This document shows, in pieces, positions 6,594-17,900 of a stretch of DNA of 37,294 bases. This DNA is from Bacteroidota bacterium (GTDB lineage: Bacteria; Bacteroidota; Bacteroidia; Bacteroidales; CAIXZF01), in the NCBI GenBank assembly GCA_026391855.1, contig JAPLDE010000019.1, positions 1 through 37,294 of the forward strand. The letters run 5' to 3'. Position 1 is the first letter of the stretch; each line of letters opens with the position of its first letter. Below the pieces are notes generated by a model that did no database searches, had not been told where the DNA came from, and worked only from the letters and a program-made list of their open reading frames with translations. The translations under genes were made by a program, and so were the position numbers.

Positions 6594-8846
6594 ATGAAAA
6601 ATCTTTTATATTGCAAAAGTTTCCGGATTCCAAGTAAGGTATTCCCTTTTCTGATCCTCCTGTTCGTAACAGTAAGCACATTGCAGCTGTCATGCGCCTA
6701 TGGTCAACCATTGAATGGAAATTACACGATTGATGCCACCCTGGCGAGCGGCGGGACCAACTTTCAGTCTTTCAATGCCTTTGCCGGCAGTATTAACCTG
6801 AACGGAGTATCGGGACCTGTGATTGTAACCGTAGTGCCCGGTACCGGTCCATACATAGAACAGGTTATTTTTAACACCATAGCAGGAACAGGTCCGAATG
6901 CCACTGTTACACTTGAAGGGAGCGGGGAACAGATCACTGCGGTTACCACCACCACTAACCGTCATGTAATCCGGTTGACCAACTGTCAGTATTTTACCAT
7001 CAATAACCTCCATATCAGCAGAGATCCTACTTCCACCGGGGGGTTTTATGGCATCCATATTTACAACACCGGTAGTCACATCACTATAAGTAACTGTACA
7101 GTTGATATTACCGGGACTAACAGCACCCTGTACGGTGCCTATATTGCATCCGGTTCTGAAACCAGCATTCTGGAAACAGGTGATTTCCATTACATTACAA
7201 TGACCGGCAACACTTCTGACGGGGGCGGGTACGGGGCTTCTGTTTTCGGCCTGGTTTCTAACCTGGCATCGCATATCATGATTACCAATAACACCTTCCT
7301 GAATTGTCATTCAAACGGGGTATACCTTCGGGAAACTGACAGCGCAGTAATTGCCGGGAACCTTTTCGATAAGTCGACTACCGTTGTCACTAGTTGTAAT
7401 GCCATACAGATGGCCCAAAATGCCAATGTTAATGCCAGGATCTACAATAACACCATTACCGTATCCCAGGTTTCAAACGGGACCCAGACCCAGCGGGGGA
7501 TCTATCTGTTCAATGGAACAGGGCATAAAGTTTACAACAATGTTATCCAAAACATCCAGCTTACGGCGGGCAATTATACAGCCATTGAGGTGAGATCATC
7601 CGCCACAGCCCCTGAAATCTACTTTAACACGATTTCTATTGACAATCCTCTTACTACAACAGGGACACTTTATGGTATCAGGGAAGAACTTTCCAACACC
7701 AATTCCGTGTTAAGGAACAATATGATCAGCATCTCCCAGCCAAGCAGCGGAACAAAATCGGGACTTGTATTAGGTTCGACCTCGGTTATCACAAGCGCAT
7801 TCAACAGCAATTACAATGACCTTTGGGTACCGGGAGGCAATGCAGCACAAAAAGGCACTTTGACCAACATCATCTATTATCCGACCCTGGCGAACTGGCA
7901 GACAGCCAGCGGACAGGATGCAAACAGTCTTTCGGCCGACCCGTTTTTCGCTTCAGCCCTTCATCCGCAGCCCACCAACGGCCTGGTTGATAACACCGGT
8001 ATCCCGGTTAGCTGGATATTAACGGATTTCGTAGGAGCTGTCAGAGGAAATCCGCCTGATCCGGGTGCTTACGAGTTTAGTTCAGCACCACCGGCCGAAC
8101 CGGACACCATTTTCGGTGCGTTACAGGCCTGCGAAAACAGCGGCAACACTTATTACATTCTTCCTGTCACCGGGGCCACCTATTACACGTGGACGGTTAC
8201 CGGTGCTTTACTGATCAGCGGGCAAGGGACTCTTTCCATCACTGTCGGATTTGCCAACACACCCTGCACAATCTCAGTTGTTGCGGTAAATAGTACCGGA
8301 AGCAGTAACCCTGTAAGCATCAATATAGGTATTAACCCGGCCCCCCAGGTGAATTTCATCCTTTCCCAGGACAGTGTTTGTGTGAACTGGGCCCCGTTTA
8401 CCCTTTCAGGAGGAAGCCCGCTTAACGGCACTTACAGTGGTTCTGGGGTACTCAACAATATCTTCAGCCCTGCTGCCGCCGGAGCCGGAAACCATCTGAT
8501 AATTTATTCTTATGAAGCAGTCAACGGTTGTTCAGCCTTTGCCACGGATACCTTATTTGTTGATGTCTGTACCGGTATTAACGGGATTCTGTCAGAAAAA
8601 CAGACCCTGACTATTTTTCCAAACCCCTGTTCGTCTCAATTGACCGTAACCTTGCCTGATCGAAGTTCTTGTTCAAGAGTTACCCTCTATGACCAATTGG
8701 GGAATATTGTGAAATCATTTGATATTGATTCACAAGTTATTATCCTTTCCTGTTCAGGTTTACCAGCAGGGTTATACCTTATGGAGGTGACTACTGCGAC
8801 TGGAATGCGTTATACTACGAAAGTGGCGATCTTTTATGCCATGTGA
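6594..8846 (+). CDS. Secreted parallel beta-helix protein with T9SS type A sorting domain
   Basis: 750 residues. A signal peptide (hydrophobic stretch FPFLILLFVTV, likely cut near residue 37 after CAYG) is followed by a right-handed parallel beta-helix (about 40-500) built from N-rich rungs such as HITISNCTVDI, YGAYIASG and HIMITNNTF, the pattern of carbohydrate-binding or lyase-like beta-helices. No catalytic residues of a known lyase are evident. Then come an Ig/PKD-like domain (about 505-580), a GGTYSGSGV-type module (about 582-659) also found in the neighbouring giant proteins, and a type A C-terminal domain from LTIFPNPC (about 671) to the end. The protein should cross the outer membrane by T9SS and be attached to the surface or released. 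The stop codon lies inside an 8-bp tandem repeat. Confidence 0.85.
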   Translation: MKNLLYCKSFRIPSKVFPFLILLFVTVSTLQLSCAYGQPLNGNYTIDATLASGGTNFQSFNAFAGSINLNGVSGPVIVTVVPGTGPYIEQVIFNTIAGTGPNATVTLEGSGEQITAVTTTTNRHVIRLTNCQYFTINNLHISRDPTSTGGFYGIHIYNTGSHITISNCTVDITGTNSTLYGAYIASGSETSILETGDFHYITMTGNTSDGGGYGASVFGLVSNLASHIMITNNTFLNCHSNGVYLRETDSAVIAGNLFDKSTTVVTSCNAIQMAQNANVNARIYNNTITVSQVSNGTQTQRGIYLFNGTGHKVYNNVIQNIQLTAGNYTAIEVRSSATAPEIYFNTISIDNPLTTTGTLYGIREELSNTNSVLRNNMISISQPSSGTKSGLVLGSTSVITSAFNSNYNDLWVPGGNAAQKGTLTNIIYYPTLANWQTASGQDANSLSADPFFASALHPQPTNGLVDNTGIPVSWILTDFVGAVRGNPPDPGAYEFSSAPPAEPDTIFGALQACENSGNTYYILPVTGATYYTWTVTGALLISGQGTLSITVGFANTPCTISVVAVNSTGSSNPVSINIGINPAPQVNFILSQDSVCVNWAPFTLSGGSPLNGTYSGSGVLNNIFSPAAAGAGNHLIIYSYEAVNGCSAFATDTLFVDVCTGINGILSEKQTLTIFPNPCSSQLTVTLPDRSSCSRVTLYDQLGNIVKSFDIDSQVIILSCSGLPAGLYLMEVTTATGMRYTTKVAIFYAM

Positions 8847-8896
8847 TCATGTGACCATGTGATCATGTGATCATGTGACCATGTGACCATGTGATA
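8841..8896. repeat. Seven-copy 8-bp tandem repeat over the stop codon
   Basis: Units are ATGTGATC (A) and ATGTGACC (B) in the order A B A A B B, plus a final ATGTGATA. The first unit supplies the last Met codon and TGA stop of the beta-helix protein. Because the stop is in the first unit, copy-number change would not alter the protein end. Confidence 0.95.
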
Positions 8897-8907
8897 AGGG
8901 CCATCTG

Positions 8908-8943
8908 ACTGTTAAGCCGTTCATCAATGAACGGCTTAACAGT
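8908..8943. terminator. Long perfect inverted repeat, bidirectional terminator
   Basis: Arms of 17 bp (starting ACTGTTAAGCCGTTCAT) are perfectly complementary around a 2-base centre, placed between the convergent beta-helix gene and the 3326-residue gene, 17 nt from the latter's stop. Short T-runs follow on the + side (GCTTTCTTTATTACTTT). Confidence 0.7.
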
Positions 8944-8959
8944 TTAATGGCTTTCTTTA

Positions 8960-11900
8960 TTACTTTCTGATGACCATTCGCATGGTTTTCGAGTATGAGG
9001 ATGTTGTGCCCTGTACATCTAACTTATACATATAGACACCATCGGGGCAATAGGCACAATGGAATTCAACAGCATGGACACCTTCAGTCTGTACTTCATG
9101 GTCAACCAAAGTGGCAACTTCCCTACCAAGAACATCGTACACTTTCAGGCTAACCTGGCCAGTTTCAGGTATTGACCAGGAAATTCGGGTCGTACCTTCG
9201 AAAGGATTCGGAATGTTGTGGTTGAGCATATAACCGTTTTCTTCACCCATGATGAGTCCCGGAATATTCAGGTTTACCATGTTGTAATCAAACCCCTTGT
9301 TATCACTGATAACGCTTTCCGGCAAAACATTGAAGGATCCGTCCTGCTCGTGATCCACCCGGACCTTCATTTTCAGTATTATTTCATCTTTTGACAAAAC
9401 CATGGGATTAATACTGTACCATCCGATGCGGAGTATACCATTCCCGGCAGTGAAAAGCATTGTTCCAAGGTCAGCATGGCCCGGTATTACATCGAGAATA
9501 GTCACATTATCAGGGTATTGCATTACCAATGAAATGGCGCTGGTGGTCAAATCCTGATCAACGGTTACAGGTAACCAGAATTCCTCTGAAAGATCTGCAC
9601 TGACCATTCCTTTCTTTTGGAGAAAAACTGAAGGTTCCATTTTCAGGGGTGGTGTGTAAGATCCATTAACGTCCCCAAAGCAAACAGCTTTGAAATTAGC
9701 GGTATAATCGCCCGGTGTTGAAATGTTGATTAATGGTCTGGCAAAGAGCCAGTCTCCCACCGGGAAGGATGTTATGACCCCGGCAAAACGCTGGAGGATC
9801 AGTAAAGCATCCACAGTGTTGACATAACCACTTCCATTTACATCGGCTGCGCGTACGTATAGCGTATCAGGGTTGGGCGGAACCGGAGTGGGAATCATTC
9901 CGACAAAATACTGAGCCGCTCTGAGGGCATCCGTGGCATTAACACCACCCCACGGTTTGCTTGTATGTCCTACCAGCCTGTAGTAACCCAGGAGCACATC
10001 CGTAAATCCATACGAACCGCTTGCATCTGTGATGTCTGTATTAACCAGACTCCCTCCGAGTTTCAGATCAATATTCGTATTTGTCATGGGTGTGCCCACA
10101 GGATTAGCATAGCGAACAAAACCTGAAATCGTTGATGTTGCCGGAATGACATGAATAGTGAATTCGCAGGAGCCGAAACAACCAGTATTTGGATTGGTAT
10201 ACGAATAGGTGATTACGTAATCACCCACTCCCACTATGTCGGGATAGAATACATTGGCGATAACTCCCGGTCCGCTAAACGTTCCGCCGCCCGGTATCCC
10301 GGCTGGCAGATCAAAGGGCTGTGCGTTTACGATAACCTGGATATCCTGAGGACATAAAACAACAAGCGGCGGTAATATTTCCACACTTCCGTTTACAAAC
10401 AACGAAGGGATGACCGTTCCGCTGGTGTCTTTGTATTCACAGGCACCCGGAGTGAGGTCCCAGGTAATCTCCGAATAACCCGGACTTGCCACAAAAACAA
10501 GGTTCAGCAATACAGGACTATACAACTCGAAGTTGACCGGAATTGTTGAGAGCCATGTTAATTGAAACTGACCTCCTGCCTGGTTAATCTGAAGATCACC
10601 ACCATAAAAATATGGGTTAAGATTGGTATAACCTGTGTAGGTAAGCAGGGTATTATCAAAATTCAGCGTTAAGGACATTGAACCCACGTAATTCAGGTTT
10701 TCCTCCTCAATAGGAATTGATATTGATTCTCCCTGGCAAACCTGAATGCTACCTGCCGTTGTAACTGCCTGGTCAATTAAATGATTGCCGAAATCAATTC
10801 CATTAACATTCTGATTTTCAGCTATTAAAATATTGTAAGTTGCAGGCACACTGGTTTGGATCCAGTCAGGATCACCGCTGGCTTCATAAACTTCATAAGA
10901 ACCGGGGTAAACGTTGTCAAAACAATATAAACCTTCGGCATTGGTGTAAGTGAACCAGACTGTGCTACCCTCCGTCATAAAAATCATCCAATCCGGTATA
11001 CCGGGTTCGCCTGCGTCTCTCATTCCGTTTCCGTTCATGTCGTTGTATTTTGTGCCACAGAGAGTCTGGGTGGGGATAAGATGATTGCCAAAATCAATCT
11101 CAGCGATATTCTGTCCTTCAACCAGGTTAAGCTCATAAACGACAGGCGTGCTCGTCTGTATCCAGCCTGGCATGTTGTCAGTATCTTCCCAAACGTTGTA
11201 ATAGCCCGGAAGAAGGTCATCGAAACAATACGATCCGTCAGCGGCAGTTGAGACAGAAGTAACATATCCTCCAACGTCGGATAAGTAAATGGTCCAGTTT
11301 TCCAAACCCGGTTCATTTGCCTGCCAGATGCCATCTCCGTTCAGGTCGTTGTATTTTGAACCGCAGATATTCTGGTAAACCGGTGGTGAATAATGGTTAC
11401 CAAAATTGACTCCTGAAATAGGTTGGTTTTCAACCAGTTCGAGGTAATAAGTGGATGGAATACTTGTCAGGGTCCAGCCGGGTGTGTCACCATATTCCCA
11501 TACAGTATAGAGGGCGGGGGCCAGATTTTCGAAACAATAAGATCCGTCAGCGCCGGTAACGGTTGCAGTAACATACCCACCAATGTCAGACAAGTAAATG
11601 ATCCAGTTTTCTATTCCCGGTTCATCAGCCTGCCATATCCCATCCCCGTTCAGGTCATTATATTTTGAACCGCATATTGAAAGGTTCCCGGGAGGGGTGA
11701 AAAAGTTTCCGAAATTAATTCCAGTAATAGGCTGTCCTTCAACCAAATCCAGATAATAAGTGATGGGAGAGCTTGTCTGTGTCCAGCCGGGTAAGTCACT
11801 ATATTCCCATACGGCATAAGAGCCCGGAAGCAGGTTTTCGAAGCAATAACTTCCATCAGCACCGGTAATGGCATAATAAACAATACCTGCGGCGTCCTGA

Positions 11901-14900
11901 AGGTAAATGGTCCAGTTTTCTAACCCCGGTTCATCAGTCTGCCAGATACCATCCCCGTTCAGGTCGCGATATTTTGAACCACATATGGAAAGGTTAGCGG
12001 GTGGTGAGTAGAAGTTTCCAAAATTTATTTCTGTAATTGGCTGGTTATCAACCAGTTCAAGGTAATAAGTGATGGGAGTGCTTGTCTGGGTCCCGTTTGG
12101 AATTCCATTTTCCTCCCACACTGCATAAGAGCCGGGAAGCAGGTTTTCGAAACAATAGCTTCCATCAGCGCTGGTAACGGCATAAGTAACATACCCCTGG
12201 TTGTCTCCTAAATAAATAGTCCAGTTTTCTAAACCCGGTTCATCAGCCTGCCAGATACCATCCCCATTAAGGTCACTAAATTTTGAACCACAGATAGATT
12301 GGTTTTGGAGGAAATGGTTTCCGAAATCAACTCCTGAAATAGGCTGATTTTCAACCAGTTCAAGATAATAAGTAGATTGTCCGCCTGTTTGGGTCCAAAG
12401 GGGTTCACCATTGTTTTCCCATATCTCGTATAAACCTGTTCCCAGGTTTTCGAAACAATAATCTCCGTTGGCATCTGTGAAGATATATGATTGACCGTCG
12501 GGCCCATACAGGTTGATGACCCAGCCTTCGATGCCGGGTTCATTTGCCTGGCGTGATCCGTCCCCGTTCAGGTCGTTGTATTTTGCACCGCAAATGGTAA
12601 GGTTAGCGGGAGGAGTATAGTGGTTTCCGAAGTTGATCTCTGAAGCAGGCTGTCCTTCAAACAGGTCCAGGTAATAAACATCGGGTGAACTTGTCTGGAC
12701 CCAACCCGGATAATCAGCGTATTCCCATACTGCATAGGAACCGGGAAGGAGATTGTCGAAACAGTACGATCCATCATAATTAGTATAGCTTTCATATGTA
12801 TACCCTTCGGCATCGGAGAGATAAATGGTCCAGTTCTGGACAGCTTGTTCTCCTTCATCCCACAACCCATTGCTGTTCTCGTCACTGAATTTATAACCGC
12901 AGATACTTTGGGTCTGGATAAAATGATTTCCAAAATTAATTGCGGTAATAGGCTGGTTTTCAACCAGGTCTAAGTAATAAGTGACGGGTGAGCTTGTCTG
13001 GATCCAACCAGTCACACCATTATCTTCCCACACATTATAGGATCCGGGAAGCAGGTTATCGAAGCAATAACTTCCATCTGCATTGGTAATGGCATAATTA
13101 ACATACCCTGGAGCGTCTGATAAGTAAATGGTCCAACCTTCAATACCGGGTTCGCCTGCATCCCATAATCCATTGCTATTCAAGTCACTGTATTTGGAAC
13201 CGCAGATGCTTTGGGTCTGGATAAAATGATTTCCAAAATCAATTGCGGTAATAGGCTGGTTTTCAACCAGGTCCAGGTAATAAGTAACGGGTGAGCTCGT
13301 CTGGATCCATCCTGGCATATCACTATATTCCCAAACGGTATATGAGCCGGGATACAAGTTATCGAAGCAATAAGATCCATCTGCATTTGTAACGACACCA
13401 TAAACATCGCCTGCAGCATTTGATAAATAAATGGTCCAGCCTTCGACACCGGGTTCGCCTGCATCCCATAACCCATTGCTATTCAGGTCACTGTATTTTG
13501 AACCACAGATGCTTTGGGTTTGGATGAAATGATTACCAAAATCAACTCCTGAAATAGGCTGATTTTCAACCAATTGGAGGTAATAGGTAGATTGTCCGCC
13601 TGTTTGGGTCCAGACAGGTTCACCATTGTTCTCCCACACCTCGTATGATCCAGGTTCCAGGTCTTCGAAACAATAATTACCAGAGGCATCCGTGAATGCA
13701 TAAGATTGCCCGGAGGGTCCATACAGGTTGATGACCCAGCCTTCGATACCGGGTTCGCCTGCATCCCATAATCCATTACTGTTCAGGTCATTGTATTTGG
13801 AGCCACAAATCGTCTGGTTTGTATTAAAATGATTACCAAAACCGGCGTCATTAATATGCTGACCTTCAACAAGATCTAAATAATAAATAGCAGGAGAGCT
13901 TGTCTGGGTCCAACCCGGCACATCCGTATTTTCCCAAACAGAATAATAGCCGGGAGGCAGGTCTTCAAAGCAATAACTTCCATCTGCGTTTGTTAAAGTT
14001 GTATAAACATTTCCGTTAGCGTCTGATAAGTAGATGGTCCAGTTATCGATACCGTATTCGCCTTCAGACCAATGGCCATTGCTGTTCAGGTCATTGAATT
14101 TATAACCGCAGATGCTTTGGGTTTGAAGGTAATGATTACCAAAGTTAATGCTTAAGATAGGCTGATTTTCAACCAGATACAATTCATAAACAGCAGGTGA
14201 ACTGGTCTGAGTCCAACCTGGCAAATCCGTATATTCCCATACAGAATAATAGCCGGGGAGCAGGTTCTCGAAGCAATAAGATCCATCAATATTGGTTGTG
14301 GTACTATAAACATATCCTGCAGCGTCTGATAAGTAAATGGTCCAGCCTCCTACACCGGGTTCGCCTTCATCCCATATCCCATTGCTGTTCAGGTCACTGT
14401 ATTTGAAACCGCAGATACTTTGGGTTTGGTTGAAATGATTACCAAAATCAACTCCTGAAATAGGCTGATTTTCAACCAATTGGAGGTAATAGGTAGATTG
14501 TCCGCCTGTTTGGGTCCAGACAGGTTCACCATTGTTCTCCCACACCTCGTAGGAGCCAGTTACCAGGTTATCGAAACAATAATCTCCTGAGGCATCCGTG
14601 AAGGTATAGGTTTGCCCTGAGGGACCATATAGATTGATGAGCCAGCCTTCGATGCCGGGTTCATCAGCCTGGCGGAATCCGTCGCCGTTTATGTCTTTAT
14701 ATTTTGCACCACAAATTGAAAGTTCAGCGGGGGGAGAGTAATAGTTCCCGAAATCAACTCCTGAAATAGGCTGGTTTTCAGCCAGTTCCAGATTGTAAAT
14801 TATAGGTAAGGTTGTCTGTATCCAGCTTGGCATGTCTGCGTTTTCCCATACAGAATAATAGCCGGGGAGCAGGTTCTCGAAACAATAGGATCCATCTGCG

Positions 14901-17900
14901 TTAGTGGCGACAGCAGAAACATACCCGGCAATGTCAGATAAGTAAATGGTCCAGTTTTCAATTCCAGGTTCATCAGTCTGCCAGATTCCATCGCCGTTCA
15001 AGTCGTTGTATTTTGAACCACAGATTGAACCCGTAATGACATGATTTCCAAAATCGATACCCGTTACTCCCTGACCTTCCTCAAGGTTAAAGTTGTATGT
15101 TCCGGGGGATGGCGGGGAGGTTTGCGCCCAACCGGTCACCTGAACTTCGCTGACCGTATAATTACCCTGGGGAAGGTTATTAAAGCAGTAGTTACCATAT
15201 AAGTCAGTAAAGGTATATGTATTTACTGCCCCTGACAATACGATCTGCCAACCGAAGAGCCCAAGTTCATCCGGGTCCCTGATGCCGTCATTATTACTAT
15301 CATTGAACTTTGCACCACAGACAGACCCCGGGAGCAAGTTGCCAAAATCGATATTGGCAATATTTTCGCCCGAGCCGATTTGCAACGTATAGGTTGAAGG
15401 TGTACTGGTCTGGATCCAGGGTGGCGTATAGGTTTCCCATACGTAATAGACACCGGGGAACAGATTTTCGAAGCAATAATCACCGGCAGGATCAGTAATT
15501 GCTGACTGGTTACCATCAGGACCCTGCAAATAGATGGTCCATCCTTGAATTCCGGGTTCATTGGCATCTTTAATACCATTTCCGTTTTGATCATTGTATT
15601 TATTGCCGCAAATTGATCCGACAGTTGCAAAATTTCCAAAATTGATATCATTGATACTGGCCCCTTCAGCAAGGCTGATATTATAGGTTCCTGAGACAGG
15701 CATTGTTTGAGTCCACCCGGGAAGCATAATTTCGCTCACCGTATACTCGCCAGGAGGAAGAGAATTGAAACAATATTGTCCGTAATAATCTGTATAAATG
15801 GTTGTTGTCACCGGACCTTCAAGGTGTATCTGCCAGTATGACAACCCCGGTTCACCCTGATCAAAGCTCCCATTGTTATTTTGATCCATGAATTTCATTC
15901 CACAGATTGAACCTGGCTGCATGTTTCCAAAATTGATATCCCCGACTGTTTGGCCGGGTCCCAGATTAAAAAAGTACTCGTAAGGAAAAGAGGTTTGCGA
16001 CCAGCCACTCTGATATCCTTCATAAACGCTGTAATTACCGGGCAGAAGGTCAAAAAAGCAATAATTGCCGGATTCATCAGTGACAGTGCTGTAACTGCCA
16101 AAGGGTCCGCTGGCATAAATAGGCCAGCCGGGCAAACCGGTTTCATTTTGGTCCCAAACTCCGTTTCCATTCAGATCGTGGTATTTAAAACCGCATATGG
16201 CAGCGCTATCGGGATGGTTTCCAAAATTCACATTTTCAATAAGTTGACCTCCGGAAAAAGAAAAACTATAGGTTCCCGGAAGTGGAGGATAGGTTTGATT
16301 CCAGAATGGCTGGGCTTGTTCTGAAACTGTATAGTCACCATCGGCAAAACCGGTAATGAGATAATTGCCCTGAGCATTGGTCATCATCGACAGGTTTTCC
16401 TGACCAACGAAATTGATGGTCCAACCCTGTAATCCAGTTTCAGAAGGATCCTTCACTCCATTATTGTTCAAATCAATGAATTTTGTACCGGAAATGGTAT
16501 TGGACCGAATAAAACCAATCCCCTGAATATCATCGATATACCAACCCGGGAAAGTGTTGATATTATCGGATCCCAACTGCCACATGATACGGAAAACATC
16601 TCCGCTCTGTACAGGAAGGATAAAAGAAACGAGTTCCCAGCCTTCGCTGTTGCCGTTAAAGCATGGCAAGTCGGCAATGGCCGGGATATTCCATATAGCA
16701 ATTCCGGGATAACCTCCGATGGGACTGATTGGAATATAGGTGGTTCCATTCACGCTGATCCTTACAACACCTCCATCCCTGTTTTTCTCAATACTATACC
16801 AATGCCAGAAAGAAAGCACAGGATAGTTTTGCTGGGCCAGGTAATATTGTGATATCAGCTTCCAGTCGGCTGAATTGTCATAATCTCCGGTAAGGTTAGT
16901 ACCCCAGCAATTGTTACCGGAATGAGCCGAAGCCGGACCAGGGCCATAAACCGGTGTTCCATATTCCCACCCATTATTAACGGGATCAGGCAGTAAACCG
17001 CCATTTCCATCTTCAAGATGATCAACCCATTCGGGCTGAAGAACGTAGAATTCCTCTTCAAGAGTATCGTTGTCAGGGTTTTGATCTCCCGTCAGGGTGG
17101 TAAAGGCCTTTGTTTCGAAGGTTCCCGGATAGGCAACAAACGGATCGAAAGCCATGATCACATTGGCACCCGGGGCAAGGCTACCCACGGTTTGTGTGTT
17201 ATTATAGATCAATGTATGGATGTCATTATAAATTTCAAAGGTTACCGTGAATCCGGATTGGGGACTCGTTCCGTAGTTATGGACCAATGCTTTGGGAATA
17301 ACTGTTGCCCCATTGGTAACCAGGGTGGGTGGTGAAATTTGTGAAGGGACGCCAACATCGTTAGAGTACAACACTGGTGCCCAGTTCAAAAATCCGGTAT
17401 GGCCTTCGTCATGCCTGAACATCGGCCAGGGATGAGCAAAGGGTAATACATTGGAGCCATCATCGCTGAGGACCAGCAGGACATCCGGTGAGCCCATCGC
17501 GGTAAATACAATTTCGAGCTTATTGTCTCCATTGATATCTGCTACAGCAGGAGAAGTCACAATACCCGACCCACCGGTGGCATAGCTGTTAATGAGACCA
17601 CCTAAACCATTAATTAAATAAAAGGTTCCGTCACCAGATCCGGCATAGATGGTAAGCGTAGGTCTGCCACTGTATGCAATCGCCGGGGAACAGCGAACCG
17701 GTCCATTGGTTAAGTATTGCCATTTAACAGTAACTGAATTGGTTACCGGTGAATAGGAAAAACAGTAGATATAACCGTTATCAGAGCCGATAATGACTTC
17801 GAGGCTACCATCATTATCCACATCGGCAATGGCAGGTGAAGAGTAAACAGCAGCTCCCGTTGCAAAGTAGGCAAATTCAGCAGAGTCAATCGTTCCATTT

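Larger units (their letters stand above)
10771..16503 (-). repeat. Array of 19 SdrD-B-like repeats, about 302 bp each
   Basis: Coding tandem array of about 100-residue units. The core pattern is CGxKYxDLNxxG, then GIEGWTIYL, GSYCFENLLPGSY, WxQTSxP and INFGN. Eighteen of 19 units have the CG and YCF cysteines; the first (N-terminal) unit lacks both. Units 7, 10 and 14 form a subfamily (WVINLYGPSGQ, VWTQTGGQSTYYLQL). Confidence 0.9.

Noticed and set aside
8841..8896. Phase-variable switch of the beta-helix protein
   Set aside because: The stop codon is in the first repeat unit, so gain or loss of later units does not change the reading frame of the protein.
10208..10225. 18-bp perfect palindrome GGTGATTACGTAATCACC
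   Set aside because: It lies inside conserved codons for GDYVIT of a PKD-like domain, and the symmetry is most easily a chance of codon choice. No regulatory role is supported.
15223..15672. Open frames opposite or out of frame within the giant repeat gene (for example 15223-15672 minus and 15950-16324 plus)
   Set aside because: They recur with the repeat period, have no homology-like features or start signals, and are shadows of the coding repeat.
10771..16503. CRISPR-like or satellite DNA
   Set aside because: The 302-bp period is one open reading frame of protein repeats with mostly synonymous or conservative change. There are no short repeats with unique spacers.
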